Shown: positions 4,501 to 7,651 of the stretch, piece by piece | Numbering within the stretch: the first letter of the stretch is position 1 | Layout: every line of letters begins with the position of its first letter | Origin: Bacilli bacterium | GTDB taxonomy: Bacteria > Bacillota_I > Bacilli_A > RF39 > UBA660 | Direction of reading: 5' to 3' | DNA: 7,651 nt | NCBI GenBank assembly: GCA_024683115.1 | Contig: JAIKYM010000016.1 | Span: 1-7,651, forward strand | Translations under genes and position numbers: made by a program | The notes under the pieces: model-generated | The model's database searches: none | Told to the model about the DNA's origin: nothing | The model's input: the letters and a program-made list of their open reading frames with translations, nothing else

Positions 4501-7293
4501 GAAAACTATACATTAAAAGTTACTGAAAATACTATCGTTAATAGTAGTGCTACATTATATGCTAAATTTAGATATAATGATGATTATTGTGCAAGTGTAT
4601 CTAATGTTGCATATACATTTGATTACACTGGTGGTGAACAAGAATTTGTTCCACTTTGTACAGGAACATATACATTAGAAGTATGGGGTGCACAAGGTGG
4701 TACTGCTACTTCTTCATATCGTGGAGGTTATGGTAGTTATTCAGTTGCAAATGTTGATTTACAATCTGGTGAAAAGATTTATATTAATGTCGGTGGACAG
4801 GGTTCATCATCAAATAATGCTGGTATTGCACGAGGCGGTTATAACGGTGGTGGTAATGGTTATGGTAATAACTGTAATGGAGATCCAAGATATGGAGCCG
4901 GAGGTGGTGGTGCTACTCATATAGCTACTACATCTGGATTATTATCTGAATTTGAAGGTTCTCAAGATGAGTTATTAATTGCTGCCGGAGGTGGCGGAGG
5001 TGGATTCTACCTTTATGCTGCTTATGGTGTTGGTGCTGAAGCCGGTGGTTATATCGGAAATTCACCAACATGGACAAACAGAAATCATAATTACTATGTG
5101 AGACCAACTGGTGGAACACAAAGTGGTGGTGGTAAATCAGGATATAGTTATTCTGTTTATGCTGATAGATATGCATCATTTGGCTTAGGTGATTCTTACA
5201 ATGGTGGTGTATGTTCAGATGGTTCTGGAGGTGGCGGAGGCTACTACGGTGGAGGCCAAGGACAATTTGCACCTGGTGCTGGTGGTTCTGGCTACATCGG
5301 TAACTCTAAACTATCAAATCAATACATGTATGGTTATAATGTTAGTACAGTTTATACTTCTGAAGATTTAACTGTAGCTTACCTTGTACCTGCAACAGAC
5401 AAGATACGTAATGTAGAACAAGATAAAACATATAATAATGTACAAGATGCATTTGCTGAAGTTAATGATGGAGATACTCTTGAATTAACAAGAGATGTAA
5501 GTGTTTCTTATGACATTACAGTTCCTAATAAGGTTGTTACTCTAGATTTAAAAGGCCATAATTTCATAACTAATAAAACTATAAATAATAATGGGACATT
5601 GACAATCGAAGATTCAACTCTTACTCAAGGAGTCAGATTAACGTCTACCGTATCTAATACATTAATAGCAAATAATAAAACTGTTACACTTGATAAGATT
5701 AGTGTAACTGGATATGACATAATAAATAGTGCTGAAGAATCAGAAGTTATATTAGATACTGTTAATATAACAGGACATAATATAGTAACAGCTGGAACTG
5801 ATGCTAATGTAAGTGTTGTAGATAGTACTATTGAAGGTACAGATATAATTTCTACTGGTGTACGTACTACTGTAACAATAAGTGGTAGTGTATTAACATC
5901 TAATGGACAAGCTGTTAATACTGCTGGTGAATTAAATGTAACAAACTCAAATATTACTGGAGCAACGTATGGTATTTATACCAATACAGCTGAAAATGTT
6001 ACAATTAGTAATACATCAATTCGAGCTGAAAATGCATTATATAACAATGGCGCAGGTGTAATAGAAGTATCAAATAATTGTAATCTTTATGGTAAAGTTA
6101 ATAATTCAAATGGAACTGGAACATTAAATGTTACAGGTGGTATTATTAATGGACCAATTAATAATTCTGGTAGATCTACTATAAAGAATATTACTAATAC
6201 TTATGTATATGACACATCTGGCGAATATAACTTCATAACAAATTCGGGAACTCTTCAATTTGAAAGTGTTAATGTAACTTTAAGAAATACAAATGGAACT
6301 AATAATGGATATGCTGAAAGAATGGTTTATAACACAGGAACATTTAATTCGTTATCTGGTGAATATATATTCTCAGGTGATTATTATAGAAATAGAACTT
6401 ACAGAGTATTTGAAAATAGAGGAATCTTACATTCAACATCTGATAAGTTATCTATAACTAATAGATATTATGTTAGAGCAATTGAAGTTAATAGTTCAAA
6501 TATAACTGAAGTAAGAAATGTAAGTATTACAATTCCAGATGCTGAACAAGCTATGGGTATTTATGCTTACTCAGGAAGTGCTACATTATCAACAGGTTTA
6601 ATGAATATTAAAGCTAATGATGCTTCTTCTGTTTATGCTGAAAGTCCTGGAACAATTACTGCAGAGAATGTAACTTCTACAATTGAAGGTAGAAATATAG
6701 GACGTGCTGCACAAGTTAATGGAGGTTCTATAACATATAGAAACGGAACATCAACAATAAGTGGACCTACAAGTTATTGTTTAACTGCTACAACTGGATC
6801 AATTGCTATGATTGGTGGAACATGTGAAATTACATCTTCTACAAATGCATATGGTTTATCAGTAAATAATGGTACTATAACAATGACAGGTGGAGAAATG
6901 AATATTACTGCATCTTCTACAGGATATGGTGTTCAAATGGCTAATGGAACAGCAAATATTGAAAGTGGAAGTATGATAGTAACTGCTCCAACTGCATATG
7001 GTGTATATATGAGTGCTGGAACAATGACTATAGGAACATATGATGGAAGTGGAACACAACAAGGAGATGTATCAGATACTGATCCTCATATTGAAGCAAG
7101 AGGAAGTACTACTGGTATAGGATCATCAATGGGAAATGGAACAATGAACTTCTATGATGGAAAGATAATCGGTTCAACAAGAGCAAGAGCTGAAGGAGAT
7201 ATAACATCAGCTGTTGAAAAGAATTATCAAGTAGTTACAAGAACAGATGAAGAAACAGGATATCAATACTGTATTCTAGAATTTATTATGTAA
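1..7293 (+). CDS. Giant surface/secreted mosaic protein (beta-helix, 4 glycine-rich domains, InlB-type repeat, beta-helix), 5'-partial
   Basis: The frame is open from the first base through 2,430 codons to a TAA, and no internal stop or frameshift is seen. The first ATG (base 4) is followed by ordinary beta-helix sequence with no signal peptide, so the real start is most likely upstream and this entry is a C-terminal part. Domain order: beta-helix 1 (residues 1-500), linker (500-553), glycine-rich domains at 554-865, 878-1164 and 1167-1448, one InlB B-repeat-like module (1454-1522), glycine-rich domain 4 (1536-1795), and beta-helix 2 (1800-2429). Composition is extreme: Ser/Thr/Asn-rich in the helices and Gly-rich in the middle. 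No catalytic motif was recognised. The C-terminus lacks LPXTG, a hydrophobic segment or SLH-like repeats. By family knowledge such modules occur in adhesins and matrix proteins, so a surface or extracellular structural role is inferred; the ligand is unknown. The gene ends 5 bases before a terminator hairpin, so it is the last gene of its transcript. Confidence 0.9.
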   Translation, partial: VMNNSTLSGGNGIITDVRQDITFSNSSTNVGSYGIRVNQGNGTITISDSSIKSNSVGVELNSASNTLTITNTEFNTSSTSINSSGTLNEIEITHSNIKSNGTAVNTSGTSNTIVSEYNNINASTGYTISGANSIVTIDNNTITAGTTGINMIGGSITSTITNNDITSSGTGISSTGNSCISTVNNNEITANGVGINHRGTSNTMNIDDLTLEAKGNGIYHTGDSSSLIIKNSEITSTGATGIMDDSSTNTSTKATLTMTNTNVTGATYGVYLYYCDSTITGGEIKTTSKSKDNYAMASMDWAYATVTDTVFTAEKASGLRSNGRFNLNNVSVYAGNDNAYGVYADYIILNINNSTIEAPGPYAYGVYSDNSTGVESIINLNSGSITSGYIGIGLHNSKSQTRSLTVLDGIVKGEVYGVYQTQNYTTTIGDVNEQVDIYNPNISGGLYGVYTTSGTTSFYSGRLKGGVKAYNGIINNIKDGYEIFEDREEMLEYQKGIRTLSTTSVSAEAVSKAAKTGNGYAKITYNQHNNTQTSETNYTIVDEIGSSNSSGNVSVKYDFDYTGSYQEFTAPYTGRYTVEAWGASGGDGDSTYVGGKGGYTSGTIDLTKGTKLYIYVGGAGTTNGSSGAAVGSNWTSTRYLPAAGGYNGGGTSGNQGIYNGSGGGATDVRLVSGNYNDFDSLKSRIMVAAGGGGGAHYDSSTNAGNGGSAGGLNGYDGEGPVVSGWSRIGGGAAQNTTGYDKGEVLAGFGQGGSTNEAFRVTGGGGGGYYGGSAGGDYGAGGGGGSSFISGKEGCNAISNQSTDSSIVHTGQPNHYSGKVFTDTQMIDGMGYVWTSSKGEYVGQIQPDGSSSNGHSGNGHARITLTNISSASSNNSNSSLVYTYNYTGQEEIFTPTIPGTYQIEVWGAQGGTAYSDSQGLGGYGGYSVGKVTLGQNDKLYINVGGQGQFASSKNTDYAGGYNGGGNAYYWYDETTYNGSGGGATSVAKKSGLLSTLENSKDKVLIVAGGGGGGASDGISYAQGGTGGGYVGGAGDMPPNGDGSTGLGGTQTEGGSYNHYMRAVPNQGSFGLGGSSALTNVSGYGGGTGAGGGWYGGGAGGVWGGAGGGSGYIGNELLSDKHMYCYNCSISSETATKTLSNGYDSCHSSDPTNDCAKEGNGYVKITYIETEYEYEYTGDEQVFNVPISGTYEIEAWGAQGGSLSGYHGGYGGYATGSIYLIANEKLFMNIGGAGKGATGQGQSLVGGYNGGGYVVGNGSVNHMTGSGGGATHIATRTGLLSELENDRDKIIIVAGGGGGARDQVNHVTAARWGYGGSGGGFMSSGAYSNYNTNTSTQQTYCISSQTYGYRFGQGEDANGNAAGGGGYLGGFSGASGGGYQGYGECGYYLGSGSGGSGYIGNSQLENKKMACYNCTESEDEDTKTISNECSNSTPESDCSKQGNGAIKIKLKEIAQQIIISLSTNYGVIENDYLIYSSRQPLGDIAPPVIDQDDLLFEGWYLDENYTLKVTENTIVNSSATLYAKFRYNDDYCASVSNVAYTFDYTGGEQEFVPLCTGTYTLEVWGAQGGTATSSYRGGYGSYSVANVDLQSGEKIYINVGGQGSSSNNAGIARGGYNGGGNGYGNNCNGDPRYGAGGGGATHIATTSGLLSEFEGSQDELLIAAGGGGGGFYLYAAYGVGAEAGGYIGNSPTWTNRNHNYYVRPTGGTQSGGGKSGYSYSVYADRYASFGLGDSYNGGVCSDGSGGGGGYYGGGQGQFAPGAGGSGYIGNSKLSNQYMYGYNVSTVYTSEDLTVAYLVPATDKIRNVEQDKTYNNVQDAFAEVNDGDTLELTRDVSVSYDITVPNKVVTLDLKGHNFITNKTINNNGTLTIEDSTLTQGVRLTSTVSNTLIANNKTVTLDKISVTGYDIINSAEESEVILDTVNITGHNIVTAGTDANVSVVDSTIEGTDIISTGVRTTVTISGSVLTSNGQAVNTAGELNVTNSNITGATYGIYTNTAENVTISNTSIRAENALYNNGAGVIEVSNNCNLYGKVNNSNGTGTLNVTGGIINGPINNSGRSTIKNITNTYVYDTSGEYNFITNSGTLQFESVNVTLRNTNGTNNGYAERMVYNTGTFNSLSGEYIFSGDYYRNRTYRVFENRGILHSTSDKLSITNRYYVRAIEVNSSNITEVRNVSITIPDAEQAMGIYAYSGSATLSTGLMNIKANDASSVYAESPGTITAENVTSTIEGRNIGRAAQVNGGSITYRNGTSTISGPTSYCLTATTGSIAMIGGTCEITSSTNAYGLSVNNGTITMTGGEMNITASSTGYGVQMANGTANIESGSMIVTAPTAYGVYMSAGTMTIGTYDGSGTQQGDVSDTDPHIEARGSTTGIGSSMGNGTMNFYDGKIIGSTRARAEGDITSAVEKNYQVVTRTDEETGYQYCILEFIM
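1540..1575 (+). other. Isolated copy of the glycine-rich-domain closing strand
   Basis: Residues 513-524 read AKTGNGYAKITY, almost identical to the closing strand of glycine-rich domain 2 (KEGNGYVKITY, residues 1154-1164). Yet no glycine-rich domain precedes it: what lies before is the cap of beta-helix 1 and a short Ser/Ala linker. It may be the remnant of a deleted domain or a strand that completes a neighbouring domain. Confidence 0.6.
1663..2598 (+). other. Glycine-rich domain 1
   Basis: Residues 554-865. It opens with an aromatic strand (YDFDYTGSYQEF), then TGRYTVEAWGASGG with the family's Trp at 580. A KLYIYVGG strand, a YNGGGT loop, an SRIMVAAGGGGG strand and poly-Gly turn (poly-Gly at 689-693) and a GGGGGYYGGSAGG core follow. 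The domain closes with GNGHARITLTNI. These landmarks are those of bacterial 'glycine rich' domains (Pfam Gly_rich type), related in design to the glycine-rich domain of ALK/LTK receptors. At about 312 residues it is the longest of the four copies, with an extra segment (roughly 789-850) between the glycine core and the final strand. It carries only one Cys near its end (KEGCNA) instead of the four-Cys cluster seen in domains 2 and 3. Confidence 0.8.
2635..3495 (+). other. Glycine-rich domain 2, with four-cysteine cluster
   Basis: Residues 878-1164. Landmarks in order: VYTYNYTGQEEIF; PGTYQIEVWGAQGGT with Trp 904; KLYINVGGQG; YNGGGN; SGGGATSVA; SGLLSTLE, then VLIVAGGGGGG (poly-Gly 1006-1011). 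Next come a GGGWYGGGAGGVWGGAGGG core, SGYIGNE, and the closing strand GNGYVKITY. Between SGYIGN and the closing strand is a cluster of four cysteines (1122, 1125, 1143, 1152) in the arrangement CxxC-17-C-8-C, which probably forms two disulfides outside the cell. The opening WGAQGGT block is identical at DNA level to the one in domain 4 over 31 bases, indicating relatedness by duplication or recombination. Confidence 0.82.
3502..4347 (+). other. Glycine-rich domain 3, with four-cysteine cluster
   Basis: Residues 1167-1448, only two residues after domain 2, so the two are directly abutted. Landmarks: EYEYTGDEQVF; SGTYEIEAWGAQGG with Trp 1193; KLFMNIGGAG; YNGGGY; SGGGATHIA; TGLLSELE, then IIIVAGGGGGA (poly-Gly 1292-1296). 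A glycine core, SGYIGNS and the closing strand GNGAIKIKL follow. It has the cysteine cluster of domain 2 with a slightly shorter middle spacing (1408, 1411, 1426, 1435; CxxC-14-C-8-C). Two additional cysteines, 1338 and 1382, flank the glycine core and could pair with each other; that pairing is inference. Confidence 0.82.
4363..4569 (+). other. InlB B-repeat / Listeria-Bacteroides-type module
   Basis: Residues 1454-1522. After the last strand of glycine-rich domain 3 the sequence becomes non-repetitive and glycine-poor. A short strand (IIISLSTNYG), a PLGDIAPPV turn, the diagnostic LLFEGWYLDENYT segment and a final SATLYAKF strand match the conserved core of the ~70-residue Listeria-Bacteroides repeat (the 'GW-D' block followed by 'T-LYAKW/F'). 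In known proteins such as internalin B this beta-grasp-like module is extracellular and often tandem; here it is a single copy set between two glycine-rich domains, where it could act as a spacer. No binding function can be assigned from sequence. Confidence 0.72.
4609..5388 (+). other. Glycine-rich domain 4 (divergent C-terminal end)
   Basis: Residues 1536-1795. Landmarks: YTFDYTGGEQEF; TGTYTLEVWGAQGGT with Trp 1561; KIYINVGGQG; YNGGGN; GGGGATHIA; SGLLSEFE, then LLIAAGGGGGG (poly-Gly 1662-1667). A GGGGGYYGGGQGQ core and SGYIGNS follow. Unlike domains 1-3 it has no GNG-x-x-K-I closing strand. After SGYIGNSKLSNQ the CYNC motif is replaced by GYNV (about 1776-1780), and a strand DLTVAYLV leads into the second beta-helix. 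Cysteines lie elsewhere: 1529 and 1552 bracket the first strand, and 1624 and 1738 sit in the glycine-rich part. The cysteine network therefore differs from that of domains 2 and 3. Confidence 0.8.
5401..7290 (+). repeat. Beta-helix region 2 with N-terminal entry motif and C-terminal cap
   Basis: Residues 1800-2429. It opens with a typical beta-helix entry sequence: TYNNVQDAFAEVNDGDTLEL, then VTLDLKGHNF, then NGTLTIEDS. About five rungs of ~21-22 residues follow (SEVILDTVNITG, NVSVVDSTIEG, TVTISGSVLTS, LNVTNSNITG, NVTISNTSIRA). An irregular Asn/Thr-rich part lies at about 2000-2235. A second regular block then has rungs of 24, 25, 25 and 24 residues, with units starting at 2241, 2265, 2290, 2315 and 2339. 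Residues 2381-2427 form a cap that aligns with the cap of beta-helix 1. The ITGATYGIY strand (1984-1992) nearly repeats VTGATYGVY of helix 1 (262-270), which supports common ancestry of the two helices. Confidence 0.75.
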
Positions 7294-7298
7294 TTAAC

Positions 7299-7334
7299 AA
7301 AAAAAGATTTAGATTAATTTCTAAGTCTTTTTTT
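7299..7334 (+). terminator. Intrinsic terminator after the giant gene
   Basis: A 15-bp stem (7299-7313 with 7320-7334) encloses a 6-base loop, TTAATT. The core arms AGATTTAGA and TCTAAGTCT pair with one G-T wobble and are flanked by an A-run on the left and a T-run on the right, so the T-tract needed for release is present. Because of the A-run the hairpin could also act in the opposite direction. It begins 5 bases after the TAA and separates the two genes transcriptionally. Confidence 0.85.
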
Positions 7335-7369
7335 ATTGATAAAATGGGATAAAAAAGTTATATTTTCCC

Positions 7370-7398
7370 TTTAAAAATATACTGAAAAATGATATAAT
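7370..7398 (+). promoter_or_regulatory. Sigma-A-type promoter with extended -10 for the downstream gene
   Basis: A perfect -10 TATAAT at 7393-7398 is preceded by the extended element TG at 7390-7391 (TGATATAAT). A weak -35, TTTAAA at 7370-7375 (4 of 6 consensus matches), sits 17 bases upstream of the -10. Transcription would start near 7405, giving a leader of about 33 bases. No operator-like inverted repeat is evident around it. Confidence 0.68.
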
Positions 7399-7422
7399 TT
7401 TAGTAGTATTATGATAATAGAT

Positions 7423-7430
7423 GGTGGAGA
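7423..7430 (+). promoter_or_regulatory. Ribosome binding site
   Basis: GGTGGAGA, with the GGAG core at 7426-7429, lies 8 bases before the ATG at 7438. It decides the start: the nearer ATG at 7431 is too close to the site and its frame closes after eight codons. Confidence 0.75.
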
Positions 7431-7437
7431 ATGTCCT

Positions 7438-7651
7438 ATGGTAAAAAGAGTATATGAAAAGTTGAAAAATAAGAAGAAAGTAATAGTAATGTTAATGGTC
7501 CTATTAGGATTATTATCAATTACAATTGGAAGTGCTTTAATCACTAGTACATTATCTATCGTTGGAAATACAACATTCAAAAAGAATAGTTGGATCATCT
7601 ATTTCGATGGAGTAGACATTTCTTTAGATTCATCATCTACAGAAAAGCCTG
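7438..7651 (+). CDS. Small exported or membrane-anchored protein of unknown function, 3'-partial
   Basis: 71 codons are visible and the frame is still open at the window end. Start ATG 7438 is chosen from the ribosome binding site at 7423-7430. The protein begins with a strongly basic segment (MVKRVYEKLKNKKK). One hydrophobic stretch follows at about residues 15-36 (VIVMLMVLLGLLSITIGSAL), then a polar region with a conserved-looking strand pair (VGNTTFKKNSWIIYFDGV) and a Ser/Thr/Asp linker. This is the design of a signal peptide or signal anchor followed by an extracellular beta-sheet domain. It recalls short secreted matrix or pilin-like proteins (TasA/camelysin-like layout) of Firmicutes, but no family motif proves that. 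It has its own promoter and lies behind a terminator, so it is not in an operon with the giant gene. Shared surface location with its neighbour is inference. Confidence 0.8.
   Translation, partial: MVKRVYEKLKNKKKVIVMLMVLLGLLSITIGSALITSTLSIVGNTTFKKNSWIIYFDGVDISLDSSSTEKP

Noticed and set aside
4928..5272. Minus-strand open frame of 114 codons
   Set aside because: It is the complement of glycine-rich codons (His/Gln/Leu-rich translation), has no domain pattern and lies wholly inside the well-supported + strand gene.
1663..5388. Collagen-like Gly-X-Y region
   Set aside because: The glycines do not follow a continuous three-residue period and Pro is rare; the WGAQGG, VAGGGGG and YIGN landmarks fit the glycine-rich domain family instead.
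7346..7369. Possible second hairpin (GGGATAAA with TTTTCCC)
   Set aside because: The stem is short, needs a bulged base and is mostly A-T; it could be chance in AT-rich DNA, and no regulatory role can be supported.
7371..7598. Minus-strand open frame of 75 codons over the intergenic region
   Set aside because: It overlaps the promoter and start of the downstream + strand gene and has a Phe/Ile-rich translation expected from AT-rich complement; no start signal is evident.

Overview
The window is AT-rich bacterial DNA, and almost all of it is one very large open reading frame on the + strand. This frame is already open at base 1 and ends at a TAA at 7291-7293. Tryptophan is encoded by TGG throughout and there is no in-frame TGA, so the standard bacterial code fits. 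The mix of features (AT-rich codons, a giant secreted-type mosaic of beta-helix, glycine-rich and InlB/Listeria-Bacteroides-type modules, and a small neighbour with a signal anchor) suggests a low-GC, gut-associated Firmicutes (Bacilli- or Clostridia-like) lineage. That placement is inference from style only; no taxonomic marker gene is present.

Layout of the giant protein (residues counted so that the Met at base 4 is 1; the true start is probably upstream of the window): residues 1-500 are a Ser/Thr/Asn-rich right-handed parallel beta-helix with ~23-residue rungs and a terminal cap; 500-553 are a linker carrying an isolated copy of a glycine-rich-domain end strand; 554-865, 878-1164 and 1167-1448 are three glycine-rich domains of the bacterial 'Gly_rich' type; 1454-1522 is one InlB B-repeat/Listeria-Bacteroides-type module; 1536-1795 is a fourth glycine-rich domain; and 1800-2429 are a second beta-helix that ends in a cap homologous to the first. 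There is no LPXTG motif and no C-terminal membrane segment, so the protein looks secreted or non-covalently attached to the surface. The overall reading is an adhesin or extracellular-matrix protein of unknown ligand.

After the stop codon comes a strong A/T-flanked hairpin terminator (7299-7334). A separate promoter with a perfect extended -10 (7390-7398) and a ribosome binding site (7423-7430) follow. They serve a second, truncated gene that starts at 7438 and runs off the window. Its 71 visible residues show a basic N-terminus, one hydrophobic segment and the beginning of an exported domain. The two genes therefore appear to be separately transcribed neighbours, both probably encoding cell-surface products. 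No RNA genes, CRISPR arrays, insertion sequences or phage genes are visible.
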